DNA of 62,706 nucleotides from JAUNBG01 sp964442735 (GCA_964442735.1 CAYUAP010000012.1:1-62706), one strand, 5' to 3'; numbered from the stretch's first letter, positions 25,743 to 34,829 are shown. Notes: generated from the sequence alone by a model not told the origin. Translations and numbers: made by a program.

Positions 25743-27965
25743 ATGGATATTTTTCACCGTTACGCGCCTTTTATCCAGGATTTCATTTATCGTAATAATT
25801 GGGAATCACTTCGCGCGATTCAGGCTGCGGCGGCCGAGGCCATCTTCAATACAGACGACAATGTCCTTCTAACAGCCTCCACCGCATCCGGGAAAACGGA
25901 AGCAGCGTTCTTCCCGATTCTGACATTGTTTTCCGAGGATCAACCGAAATCGGTCGGAGCGATTTATATCGGACCACTCAAGGCATTGATTAACGACCAG
26001 TTTCAGCGTCTGAATGATCTCTGTTTTGAGGCGAATATTTCCGTCTGGCACTGGCACGGTGATGTCGCACAGTCGCATAAAAACAAACTCCTGAAGAATC
26101 CATCCGGAATTTTGCAGATAACACCGGAATCGCTGGAAGCACTTCTACTTCGTAAACACGCATATATAACACGTCTTTTCGGCGATTTGCGCTTTATTGT
26201 CATTGATGAAGTTCATTCGTTAATGCGCGGCAATCGTGGAGGACAGACCCTATGTCTAATCGAACGACTGGCGAAGCAGGCGGGTGTTAATCCGCGTCGA
26301 ATCGGGCTCTCCGCAACTATAGGAGATCCGGAGGCCACCGGTCAGTTTCTCGCATCCGGAACCGGACGCAAGACCATTGTTCCGAAGATCGAGTCCAAAA
26401 ACGCTGTCTGGCGCCTCTCCATGGAACATTTTTGGATTCAGAAGTCTGAAAAAACGGACGAATCGCAAGCACTGGACGTGAAGACCGATATAGCTCCTGA
26501 AAACGCCGATCCCGGCTTCGCCTATATCTTCGAACATACGAAGGGGAAAAAATGCCTCGTCTTCGTTAATTCCCGGGAAGAGTGTGAAGCTGTTACGACA
26601 ACACTTCGGCATTATTGCGAACTTCGACACGAATCGGACCGCTTCCTGATTCACCATGGTAATCTGTCCGCATCCTATCGGGAGACGGCGGAATCCATAA
26701 TGAAAGACGAGGAACAATCGCAAACAACCATAACCACGGCCACCCTGGAACTCGGTATCGATATCGGTCGACTCGAACGAGCGTTTCAATTAAACGCGCC
26801 GTTCACGGTCACATCGTTTCTCCAGCGAATGGGCCGAACCGGTCGACGAGGACTGCCTCCTGAAATGTGGTTTGTCATTCGTGAAGATGAACCGGAATCC
26901 CGGGCCATGATGCCCGCAACAATTCCCTGGTCCCTCCTACAGGGAATCGCCCTCGTTCAACTCTATATTGAGGAACGCTGGGTCGAACCGCCGAAATTTG
27001 ATCGGCTCCCTTTTAGTCTGCTCTATCATCAGACTATGTGTACCCTGGCTTCATGTGGTGAATTGAGTCCCGCCACACTAGCTAGTAAAGTTCTGTCCCT
27101 AAACTATTTTCATCGTATCAAGCAGGATGATTATAAAATCCTGCTCCGCCATCTTCTCAAAACGGAACAGATTGAACGAACGGAGGAAGGGGGGCTAATC
27201 GTCGGCATTTCTGGTGAACGACAGATTAATTCCTTTAAATTCTATGCCGTATTTCAGGAAAACGAAGAATATACCGTTCGCAACGAATCCCAGGAACTCG
27301 GAACTATTGTCATGCCTCCCCCCATCGGCGAAAAAATCGCGATCGCCGGTAAAGTCTGGGTTGTCAATGAAGTTGATCACCAGAGACGGTTAATCTATTG
27401 CGAGCCGGTTAAAGGAAGTGTTCCTGCCTTTTTCGGTCTGTGTCCCGGTGATATTCACACAAAAATTCTTGAAAAAATGAAGTCTATCCTGGCTACTAAT
27501 GCCAGTTACCCCTATCTAATGCCACATGCCACGGCTCGATTGGACGAAGCACGTGCATTCGCCTTTAATTCTTCGATGCTGAATGAACCACTCCTCTGTC
27601 TCGGCGGAGAAATGTGGTGCCTCTTTCCATGGGTTGGAACATACGCCTTCCTCGCCCTCGAACGGTTCCTGAAAATCAAAGGGGCCAGTGCACTCGGACT
27701 ATCGGACTTGGACTCCGCGCGTCCCTATTATATCCAGTTTAAAATGAAGACCGAACGTCAACAATTCTTCGATATTATCCGCTCCATGGAACAACAGCCC
27801 CTTGATCCGATGGAACTGATCTATCCCGGAGAAATTCCCATCTTCGAAAAATATGACGAATTTATTCCCCCGGATTTGGTCCGTAAAGGATTCGCTTTTG
27901 GAATCCTCGATATCGATGGTATGAAAAAACGAATTCGAAGCTGGGGGGAATATGGTTCCCCTTAA
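25743..27965 (+). CDS. Lhr/BrxHI-like superfamily 2 DEAD/DEAH helicase
   Basis: About 740 residues from ATG 25743 (MDIFHRYAPF), one base after the BrxD stop; an ATG at 25722 would overlap BrxD by 20 bases. SF2 helicase motifs are in order: Walker A LLTASTASGKTEAAF (about 46), GPLKALINDQ (Ia), TPESLEALL (Ib), VIDEVHSL (II, DEVH), LSATIGDP (III), FVNSREECE (IV), ATATLELGIDIGR (V) and QRMGRTGRRG (VI). The pattern and the C-terminal extension match the Lhr-type helicases that accompany BrxD as BrxHI in BREX type 2. It probably translocates on or unwinds DNA using ATP, as effector of the cassette. Its TAA overlaps the hpt stop by 3-4 bases in convergent orientation. Confidence 0.88.
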   Translation: MDIFHRYAPFIQDFIYRNNWESLRAIQAAAAEAIFNTDDNVLLTASTASGKTEAAFFPILTLFSEDQPKSVGAIYIGPLKALINDQFQRLNDLCFEANISVWHWHGDVAQSHKNKLLKNPSGILQITPESLEALLLRKHAYITRLFGDLRFIVIDEVHSLMRGNRGGQTLCLIERLAKQAGVNPRRIGLSATIGDPEATGQFLASGTGRKTIVPKIESKNAVWRLSMEHFWIQKSEKTDESQALDVKTDIAPENADPGFAYIFEHTKGKKCLVFVNSREECEAVTTTLRHYCELRHESDRFLIHHGNLSASYRETAESIMKDEEQSQTTITTATLELGIDIGRLERAFQLNAPFTVTSFLQRMGRTGRRGLPPEMWFVIREDEPESRAMMPATIPWSLLQGIALVQLYIEERWVEPPKFDRLPFSLLYHQTMCTLASCGELSPATLASKVLSLNYFHRIKQDDYKILLRHLLKTEQIERTEEGGLIVGISGERQINSFKFYAVFQENEEYTVRNESQELGTIVMPPPIGEKIAIAGKVWVVNEVDHQRRLIYCEPVKGSVPAFFGLCPGDIHTKILEKMKSILATNASYPYLMPHATARLDEARAFAFNSSMLNEPLLCLGGEMWCLFPWVGTYAFLALERFLKIKGASALGLSDLDSARPYYIQFKMKTERQQFFDIIRSMEQQPLDPMELIYPGEIPIFEKYDEFIPPDLVRKGFAFGILDIDGMKKRIRSWGEYGSP

Positions 27966-28489
27966 ACGTCCTCCTCGATTACCGCTGCAATATAGGGTAA
28001 CTGCCTCTGTATACCGCCCCCGTCAAGACCATAACCGGCCAGAAAACGATTTGCTACTTGACTCCCAATAAATTCGCATGGTACTTCTATTTCACGTCGA
28101 CTATATTTATCGAGCAAAACAGCAATGGCAACGTTGGCACCACGTTTGATATACCATTCACGTAAAAACGCCAGACTATAACCACTATCGATGATATCTT
28201 CAACAATTAGGACATGACGTCCTGCCGGCGATACTTGTGGGTATTTTACAAGCTGTACCGATCTACTGGAAACCGTACTCGTTCCATAACTGGAAATCTG
28301 AATAAAATCGACCTCCACCGGAAATTGAAACTTCCGAATCAGATCGGCCATAAAAATAAACGCCCCATTGAGTACACCGACAACCAGAACTGGATCGGAC
28401 TCCTTCGTCTCCCGGTAAAACGCATTAATTTCAATTCCCATCCGACAAACAATATCGTCTATTTCCGCCTGGGACAAAATAATATCCAT
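27962..28489 (-). CDS. hpt: hypoxanthine phosphoribosyltransferase
   Basis: A 175-residue purine-salvage enzyme that converts hypoxanthine or guanine and PRPP to IMP or GMP in the cytoplasm. The ATG at 28489 (MDIILSQAEIDD) is preferred over an upstream one because GGGAGA lies 5 bases ahead. Motifs are VGVLNGAFIFMADLIRKF, the PRPP loop VLIVEDIIDSGYSL (about 98-111) and the C-terminal LDKYSRREIEVPCEFIG with FLAGYGLD, as in bacterial Hpt (about 175-185 residues). It is a housekeeping gene convergent with the helicase, so it likely marks the right edge of the cassette. Confidence 0.95.
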   Translation of the reverse strand: MDIILSQAEIDDIVCRMGIEINAFYRETKESDPVLVVGVLNGAFIFMADLIRKFQFPVEVDFIQISSYGTSTVSSRSVQLVKYPQVSPAGRHVLIVEDIIDSGYSLAFLREWYIKRGANVAIAVLLDKYSRREIEVPCEFIGSQVANRFLAGYGLDGGGIQRQLPYIAAVIEEDV

Positions 28490-28865
28490 GTATCTCCCAA
28501 TTCCTTCATTTTTATACTTGAACACAGTCTGCTTTTTCTGCTATTTCTGTATTTTATACGTTTTGTTTCGGTAAACAACCCCGTATCTCAAGGAAAAACA
28601 CTTCCTTCCGTAAATCGCAGACCATTATACCATTATCAATAAACACCATTTCCGATTCCAATCGTACTTTTAAATATATTTGAAAGATGTCACTGGTATT
28701 TTTATTGATTTATGTTAAAATGTACCTATTGTAAAGGTTAGAGGTTGAGTAACCTAAAATTAGATTAATATGGGTAGAAGCCCGTATTTCCAGAAATTTG
28801 GCCTTTAATATAATTTCTTTACGATATACATAGTAAAAGACTAAAATGATTAACAGAGGAGTTCC
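28490..28865. other. divergent intergenic region before the RND efflux operon
   Basis: AT-rich, holding promoters of hpt (minus) and the efflux operon (plus). Apart from the inverted repeat at 28735-28755 and a GAGGAG ribosome-binding site (about 28857) nothing distinct is seen. Confidence 0.5.
28735..28755 (+). promoter_or_regulatory. possible repressor operator upstream of the RND efflux operon
   Basis: AGGTTA (28735-28740) and TAACCT (28750-28755) form a perfect inverted repeat with a 9-base spacer, 110 bases ahead of the adaptor start. Efflux operons are often controlled by TetR- or MarR-type repressors at such sites, but no regulator gene is adjacent. Confidence 0.35.
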
Positions 28866-30506
28866 ATGCACAATACACTAAAACACTCGTTTCATTCTTC
28901 AACTTTTTTTATACTGGTCTGTTGTTCGACCTTCCTTTTGGTCAGCGGCTGTTATCAGCAGGCGCCCCCCCCGGCAACACCGGCAGCAATTCCGGTTCGT
29001 ACACAAATTGCAATTCCAAAAGACATTCAAATCCATTATTTTTTTACGGGAAAAACACAGATAGAACCCGTTAATATAGTTCCGCGAATTCGTGGTTATC
29101 TCGAAGAAATATCTTTTTATCCGGGCCAAATCGTCGAAAAAGATCAAGTTCTGTTTAAAGTCGAGCAGTTCGATTATCTGCAAAACGTGGACTCGGCCAA
29201 GGCACAACTTGATATAGCTGTAGCTACGGCTAGTCGTAATAAAGCAGATTACGAACGGGAACTGGAACTCCAAAAACAAGGTCCCGGTTTTACCACACAA
29301 GCCGCAATAGATAGAACCAAGGCCCTTTGGGATGAAGCAAAAGGTAATATTGAATCGGCACAGTCGAAACTGGCCGAAGAGCAAAAACAACTCGAACGAA
29401 CTGTTCTTAAAGCCCCCTGTAAAGGTAAAATTAGTCGTAATCTAATCGAAAAAGGAAATTTGGTCGATGGAACTTCCGGAAATCCACCGATTCTCGCAAC
29501 CATTATGGGTATGGATCCTATGTATGTCTATTTCCAAATAACGGATACTGATTTCAATATATTAATGTCCCGAATCCGTGAAGCACTCGGTGACACAATC
29601 AAGAAGAATCCCGCCTATAAAAATATGCCCCTCCTCGAAGTCGCCGCTAAAGAAAAACTGGAACAAATGGTTCATTTCGATATGGAAGTTACCGGACAAA
29701 ATGGACTGGGAACCTTCCCTTTTAACGGTATAATCGATTACATGGATAATACAATTGACCTCAACACAGGAACCAATACCTTGCGTGGCAGATTGAATAA
29801 TCCTGAATATCTCGTTTTTCCCGGTAATATCTGCCGTATTCGATTAAATGGTCCAGAAATAAAAGACGCGATCGTCGTTCCGGAAAAAGTCATTAGTTAC
29901 GACCTCAATGACAAATATATTTGGGTCGTCGATGAAAAAAATATGCCAAAAAAACGCGTTGTCCAATTGGGAGAAATATTGGAAGATGGTACCCGTATTG
30001 TTACGTCCGGCCTCAATGCAAATGAACGTTATGTCGTTGATGGTATCCAAAAAGTACGATTGGATATACCTGTTAAAGAACTTCAAGACGAACCTTCCAT
30101 CCCGGAGAAACAGCCTAAAACAGATACTGTTCCCAAAACAGATACTGTTCCTAAAACAGATACTGCTTCCAAAACTGATACTGCTCCTAAAACAGATACT
30201 GCTCCCAAAACAGATACTGCTCCTAAAACTGATACTGTTCCTAAAACAGATACTGCTCCCAAAACAGATACTGCTCCCAAAACAGATACTGCTCCTAAAA
30301 CTGATACTGTTCCCAAAACAGATACTGCTCCTAAAACTGATACTGCTCCCAAAACTGATACTGCTCCCAAAACAGATACTGTTCCCAAAACAGATACTGT
30401 TCCCAAAACAGATACGGCTCCCAAAACAGATACTGCTCCTAAAACTGATACTACTTCCAAAACAGATACTGTCCCCAAAACGGAAGCCCTTCCAAAAGGA
30501 AAATAG
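28866..30506 (+). CDS. RND efflux periplasmic adaptor lipoprotein with PKTDT repeat tail
   Basis: A 546-residue AcrA/MexA-type adaptor linking an inner-membrane RND pump to an outer-membrane channel. It starts MHNTLKHSF behind GAGGAG. The lipobox LVSGC ends near residue 29, so it is probably a lipoprotein. Family landmarks are the lipoyl half-motif GYLEEISFYPGQIVEKDQVLF, the coiled hairpin (QLDIAVATASRNKADYERE), KAPCKGKISRNLIEKGNLV, and a beta barrel to about 415. AcrA-type proteins normally end there (370-400 residues). Here about 125 extra residues are almost pure PKTDT(A/V) hexapeptides, about 20 units, which should make a rigid, extended, charged periplasmic tail. The pump gene follows 50 bases downstream. 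Confidence 0.93.
   Translation: MHNTLKHSFHSSTFFILVCCSTFLLVSGCYQQAPPPATPAAIPVRTQIAIPKDIQIHYFFTGKTQIEPVNIVPRIRGYLEEISFYPGQIVEKDQVLFKVEQFDYLQNVDSAKAQLDIAVATASRNKADYERELELQKQGPGFTTQAAIDRTKALWDEAKGNIESAQSKLAEEQKQLERTVLKAPCKGKISRNLIEKGNLVDGTSGNPPILATIMGMDPMYVYFQITDTDFNILMSRIREALGDTIKKNPAYKNMPLLEVAAKEKLEQMVHFDMEVTGQNGLGTFPFNGIIDYMDNTIDLNTGTNTLRGRLNNPEYLVFPGNICRIRLNGPEIKDAIVVPEKVISYDLNDKYIWVVDEKNMPKKRVVQLGEILEDGTRIVTSGLNANERYVVDGIQKVRLDIPVKELQDEPSIPEKQPKTDTVPKTDTVPKTDTASKTDTAPKTDTAPKTDTAPKTDTVPKTDTAPKTDTAPKTDTAPKTDTVPKTDTAPKTDTAPKTDTAPKTDTVPKTDTVPKTDTAPKTDTAPKTDTTSKTDTVPKTEALPKGK
30115..30475. repeat. about 20 tandem 18-bp coding repeats (PKTDTA/V)
   Basis: Units of CCTAAAACAGATACTGCT with silent and A/V-changing variants fill the 3' end of the adaptor gene. 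An 18-bp unit without stops opens long spurious frames on both strands. Confidence 0.9.
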
Positions 30507-30555
30507 AATCGACCTTTACCTTTTATATCCATTTAACCCTTGATTGGTAAAAGAC

Positions 30556-33500
30556 ATGTTTACACATTTTTTTATAGATCGTCCAATATTTTCCAGTGTT
30601 ATATCACTGCTTTTTCTATTGGCGGGAGTAGTTTCTTTTATGAAACTTCCGATCGCCCAATTTCCTGATATTATCCCTCCGGTGGTTAATGTCACGGCGA
30701 CCTATTCAGGCGCCTCGCCCGAAACACTCGTCGAAACTGTTGCCATTCCTATTGAACAACAGGTCAACGGCGTAGACAATATGATCTATATGAGTTCGAC
30801 CAGCAGTAATGGTGCCTACTCCCTCAACGTCTATTTTGAAGTTGGAACCAATCCCGATATTGCCACTGTTTTGGTTCAGAATCGAGTTTCGCTCGCCGAA
30901 CCAAGCCTTCCGGAAGATGTTAAACGACTGGGAGTTTCCGTCAACAAGCAGTCAACGAACCTACTCGGTCTCTATTGTCTTCGTTCTACCGACAATACGA
31001 AATCGGACCTCTATTTGAGTAACTACATATCCATTTTTATAAAGGATCAGTTAGCTCGGGTTCACGGCGTTGGTTCGGCAAAAGTTATGGACGCTAAAGA
31101 TTATTCCATGCGCATTTGGCTCGATCCGGACATTCTCGCGGAACGCAACATTTCGGTTCAGGAGATCTTGTCTATAATTCAGGAACAGAATGTTCAGGTT
31201 GTATCCGGTAGTATGGGTACACAACCGGTTCCCAAGGGACAAGAGCTGGCTTTAACGATACAAACCCAGGGACGTTTGGCCAATATCGAGGAATTCGAAA
31301 ATCTGGTTGTCCGAACGGATACTGAAGGACGTGTTTTGAAATTACGTGATGTCGCAAAAATTGAACTCGGAAAAAGTACCTATGGGATGTCTTCTACATA
31401 TAATGGTCAAGTGGCGGCAACACTAGCCATTTATCAGACTCCCGGTGCCAATGCCATTGAAGTTCGTAATCTTGTTGAGAAAAAATTACAGGAACTCAAG
31501 CCTGTTTTAAAAGAAAGTGGATTGGAAATCGTTTGCGGTTACGACTCGACCCTCTTTATTACCGAATCAATCAATGAAGTTCAAGAGACTCTTTACATCG
31601 CCATTCTCCTCGTCATAGCAATTGTCTACCTGTTTTTACAGGACTGGCGTGCCGCACTGATTCCAACCATGACGATTCCCGTCTCCCTGGTCGGTTGTTT
31701 CTTCCTGATGATGATTTTCAAATTCTCCATGAATACATTGACGATGTTCGGGCTTGTACTGGTCATTGGAATTGTAGTCGATGACGCTATTGTCGTTGTG
31801 GAAAACTGCCAGCGTTTGTTAGACGAAGAAGGACTCTCTCCTAAAGAAGCCGCTAAAAAATCGATGATTCAGGTGTCCGGTCCTATTATCGGAACGACAT
31901 GCGTTCTCTGTTCCGTTTTTATTCCAACAACGTTTGTTGCCGGAATGGTCGGTCAATTGTATACACAATTCGCGTTGACCATTGTGGGGGCCGTTATCAT
32001 CTCCGCTATTTGTGCCCTGACAATTTCTCCCGCCCTGTGTGCCATTTTTCTGCGCAAACATACCGGAACGAAAAAATTTTTCCTGTTCCGTATTTTCAAC
32101 TGGTGTTTTGATCGATTCGCCTCCTGGTATTCATGGAATCTCCATGGTGTCCTTCGTCTTCCGGCTACAATAGTGGCCTTCTGGATTATCCTTGTAGTCG
32201 CTCTTGTTTGGGGAATGTCGATTATGCCAACCGGATTTATTCCCAATGAAGATCAAGGGGTTCTGTTTTTGGACGTTCGTCTCCCCAATGGTTCCTCCCT
32301 GGAGCGAACGGAAGAGATTCGTACCAAAATACAGAAGCTCGTCGATAAAATGCCCGGCATGGAGAGTACGATTATGGTATCCGGCTATTCCATGTTGGAC
32401 GGTTGCGGATCTGAAAACGTTATGTTTGGCGTTATCCGTCTTAAAGAATGGAAGGAACGCAGTCCGTCGGAAAAAGCGTTTCAACTTCAACAAGAACTGA
32501 TGGGACAGATAAATGCCTTGGTTCCTGAAGCCATTACATTTGTATTTTCACCGCCTCCAATTAGTGGTATTGGAACGTCTGGAGGTCTGGAATGTCAACT
32601 CAAGGACAGTCGAGGTTCAGGTAATATAGCGCTCTTCTCCGCAGGCCGGGAATTAATGAAGAATGCGGAAGAAACGGGGAATTTCAGTCAATTGACAACA
32701 ACCTTCGAGCCGAGTATTCCTCAAATATATCTCGATATTGATCGGGAAAAGGCAAAACGTATGGGAATTGAGTTGAGTGAACTCTTCGCAACCCTGCAGT
32801 CCTATCTCGGAACGAACTATGTAAACGATTTCAATCGATTTACCCGTATTTTCCATGTCATTGTTCAGGCTGTCGGAAATCATCGCCAGAATATGAAGCA
32901 AATCATGGAACTCCCACTAATGAATAAAGAAGGCAAAAAGGTTCCTCTTCGCAGTATTGCCACGAAACGTGAAATTGTAGCCCCACAATTTATTAGTCGT
33001 TTTAACTCCACTCAATCGACTTTAATCACTGCCAATTTAGCGCCCGGTAAAAGTAGTGGTACAGGAATGGCCTGTCTGGAAGATTTACAGAAGACACTTC
33101 CGGAAGGTTTTATGGTCGATTGGAGCGGTATGTCGTTCCAGGAAAAACAAGTGGGAACTTCGGTCTATCTCGTCTTTGTTTTGGCCCTGATTTTTGGTTT
33201 CCTGTCACTGGCCGCGCTATATGAAAGCTGGTCAGCACCGTTAATTATTATGATGGCAGTACCCCTGGGAGTCTCCGGCGCTATTTTAGCAGTCGCTCTT
33301 CGTGGTATGGATATCAATATTTATACGCAGATCGGTTTAATTCTAATGGTGGGGTTATCCGCTAAAAACGCCATTTTAATTACTGAATTTGCTCGGGATC
33401 ATCATCTAAAAGACGGTATGGGCATAAAGGAGTCGGCCATTGCGGCGGGTACCATGCGCCTTCGTCCCATTATGATGACCTCTTTTGCTTTTATTCTCGG

Positions 33501-33699
33501 GGTCATTCCCCTGGCAATAGCATCCGGGGCTGGAGCTAATAGTCGTCAGGCCATTGGAACGGCAGTATGTGGTGGTATGCTCGAAGAAACACTGATCGGG
33601 ATTCTTGTAACGCCGGTTCTCTTCGTCATGTTGACCCAACTCGCGGAGGCCGGTATGAAATTTTATCGACACTGTTTGGGAGATCCTTCCCAAAAATAA
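30556..33699 (+). CDS. RND multidrug efflux pump permease (AcrB/HAE-1 type)
   Basis: About 1047 residues from ATG 30556 (MFTHFFIDRPIFSSVIS); the in-frame TTG 12 bases earlier is less typical. It is a 12-helix inner-membrane proton antiporter with two large periplasmic loops. Family landmarks are FIDRPIFSSV, PIAQFPDIIPPVVNV, AYSGASPETLV-like ATYSGASPETLVETVAIPIE, the proton-relay helix VIGIVVDDAIVVVEN with paired aspartates (about 405), FIPNEDQGVLF, and GLSAKNAILITEFAR with the partner lysine (about 940). Length is typical of the family. It works with the adaptor encoded just upstream; no outer-membrane TolC-type gene is in the window. Substrates may be drugs, bile acids or other amphiphiles, by inference from the family. 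Confidence 0.96.
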   Translation: MFTHFFIDRPIFSSVISLLFLLAGVVSFMKLPIAQFPDIIPPVVNVTATYSGASPETLVETVAIPIEQQVNGVDNMIYMSSTSSNGAYSLNVYFEVGTNPDIATVLVQNRVSLAEPSLPEDVKRLGVSVNKQSTNLLGLYCLRSTDNTKSDLYLSNYISIFIKDQLARVHGVGSAKVMDAKDYSMRIWLDPDILAERNISVQEILSIIQEQNVQVVSGSMGTQPVPKGQELALTIQTQGRLANIEEFENLVVRTDTEGRVLKLRDVAKIELGKSTYGMSSTYNGQVAATLAIYQTPGANAIEVRNLVEKKLQELKPVLKESGLEIVCGYDSTLFITESINEVQETLYIAILLVIAIVYLFLQDWRAALIPTMTIPVSLVGCFFLMMIFKFSMNTLTMFGLVLVIGIVVDDAIVVVENCQRLLDEEGLSPKEAAKKSMIQVSGPIIGTTCVLCSVFIPTTFVAGMVGQLYTQFALTIVGAVIISAICALTISPALCAIFLRKHTGTKKFFLFRIFNWCFDRFASWYSWNLHGVLRLPATIVAFWIILVVALVWGMSIMPTGFIPNEDQGVLFLDVRLPNGSSLERTEEIRTKIQKLVDKMPGMESTIMVSGYSMLDGCGSENVMFGVIRLKEWKERSPSEKAFQLQQELMGQINALVPEAITFVFSPPPISGIGTSGGLECQLKDSRGSGNIALFSAGRELMKNAEETGNFSQLTTTFEPSIPQIYLDIDREKAKRMGIELSELFATLQSYLGTNYVNDFNRFTRIFHVIVQAVGNHRQNMKQIMELPLMNKEGKKVPLRSIATKREIVAPQFISRFNSTQSTLITANLAPGKSSGTGMACLEDLQKTLPEGFMVDWSGMSFQEKQVGTSVYLVFVLALIFGFLSLAALYESWSAPLIIMMAVPLGVSGAILAVALRGMDINIYTQIGLILMVGLSAKNAILITEFARDHHLKDGMGIKESAIAAGTMRLRPIMMTSFAFILGVIPLAIASGAGANSRQAIGTAVCGGMLEETLIGILVTPVLFVMLTQLAEAGMKFYRHCLGDPSQK

Positions 33700-33815
33700 T
33701 AAATTACGAGGTTATAATGAAAACCTGTATTGTTTGAGTAGTTAAGAAAACAACAGTCGTCCTCCGCGCCGTCAAGGGGGGATTTATATTGACAATCCTT
33801 GATAGGAGAAAATCC

Positions 33816-34829
33816 ATGAAAAAAGCATTGATCCTGATTGTTTTGTGTGTTCTACTAGGATTTTTATGGTTCAGGCTCTACAAGAAGCATCCTGAATTTT
33901 TCGAATTCCATTCCACAGAACCAACTGCATCCAGTGACGCCGGAATGGGTGATGGCCCTCCTCCACAACGAATGGATCCATTTACTTCGGCCATGACGGA
34001 AGATGGTAAAGTTGATCTCGCAAAACTGCCCGCAGAACTTCCCGAACAGTTCAAAACATTTATTGTGGAAGCGGACGCCAATAAAGATGGTTTCATCGAT
34101 AAAGCGGAACAAATCAAAACCGGAGTTGGTCCCGCTGGAAGAGTTCCCCTAGCCGCTTTTCGAACCGATGATGATCGAATCGACCTCGCTAAACTCAAAA
34201 CTGCCGACATAAATAAAGATGGCTTTATCGACGAGGAGGAGCAATTGAAGTCTGGTATTCGACACCCTCGAAGAAATAGAGGAGGTGGTCCGGGTGCTGG
34301 TGGTCCGGGTGCTGGAGGTCCGGGTGCTGGAGGTCCGGGCGCTGGTGGTCCGGGCGCTGATGGTCCAGGTACTGGAAGTCCAGGTACTGGAAGTCCGGGT
34401 GCTGGAGGTCCGGGTGCTGGTGGTCCGGGCGCTGGTGGTCCGGGCGCTGGAGGTCCGGGTGCTGGTGGTCCGGGTGCTGGTGGTCCAGGCGCTGGTAGTC
34501 CGGGTGCTGGAGGTCCGGGCGCTGGTGGTCCTATTCCTCCAAATATGACTAAACCTGCCGATAATAAACCTGCTGATGGTCCAAAACCTTTTACAGGTTC
34601 TGAAGGTCCCGGAGGCCCTGGCCCGGAAGGTGTAGGACCAAGAAATTCAAGCGGTCCTGGAGGGCCTGGCGGTCCTGGTCCTGGAATGGGAGGGCCGCGC
34701 CGTGGTCCCTTGCAGAAATTCCAGACGGAAGATGGTAAACTTGATCTGTCTAAATTCGCTGAAGCCGACACCAATAATGATGGTTTTCTCGATAAAGAAG
34801 AACAAAAGAAAAGCGGTTTGACTCGATAA
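33816..34829 (+). CDS. membrane-anchored EF-hand protein with collagen-like Gly/Pro/Ala repeats
   Basis: About 337 residues from ATG 33816 (MKKALILIVLCVLLGF) behind ATAGGAG; an upstream TTG is unlikely. An N-terminal hydrophobic helix (about 3-20) anchors or exports it. Two canonical EF-hand loops (DANKDGFIDKAEQ about 88; DINKDGFIDEEEQ about 138) precede about 95 residues of GPGAG repeats (15-bp DNA units). A Gly/Pro-rich stretch follows, and then a third EF-hand, DTNNDGFLDKEEQ, at the C-terminus. Calcium binding follows from the loop residues. It lies 116 bases after the RND pump on the same strand. The same combination, EF-hands plus Gly-rich linker, is fused to the MacA-like adaptor at 6653-9499, hinting at a shared function with exporters. 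Confidence 0.85.
   Translation: MKKALILIVLCVLLGFLWFRLYKKHPEFFEFHSTEPTASSDAGMGDGPPPQRMDPFTSAMTEDGKVDLAKLPAELPEQFKTFIVEADANKDGFIDKAEQIKTGVGPAGRVPLAAFRTDDDRIDLAKLKTADINKDGFIDEEEQLKSGIRHPRRNRGGGPGAGGPGAGGPGAGGPGAGGPGADGPGTGSPGTGSPGAGGPGAGGPGAGGPGAGGPGAGGPGAGGPGAGSPGAGGPGAGGPIPPNMTKPADNKPADGPKPFTGSEGPGGPGPEGVGPRNSSGPGGPGGPGPGMGGPRRGPLQKFQTEDGKLDLSKFAEADTNNDGFLDKEEQKKSGLTR
34282..34530. repeat. about sixteen 15-bp coding repeats (GPGAG)
   Basis: Tandem GGTCCGGGTGCTGGT-type units inside the EF-hand gene encode GPGAG with occasional D, T or S changes. They leave a long spurious minus-strand frame open. Confidence 0.85.

Noticed and set aside
22917..27965. Complete BREX or DISARM system
   Set aside because: Only BrxD- and BrxHI-like genes are present. 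No methylase, PglZ-type phosphatase, PglW kinase or phospholipase D gene is seen in the window.
30083..30532. Open frames on both strands across the PKTDT repeat (VSVLGA-type and KQILL-type proteins)
   Set aside because: An 18-bp stop-free repeat opens several frames at once. Only the plus-strand adaptor frame has a family domain and continuity.
33878..34774. 298-codon minus-strand frame rich in Pro/Ala/Gly opposite the EF-hand gene
   Set aside because: It is a mirror of the 15-bp GPGAG repeat. The plus strand carries EF-hand loops, a signal anchor and a ribosome-binding site.
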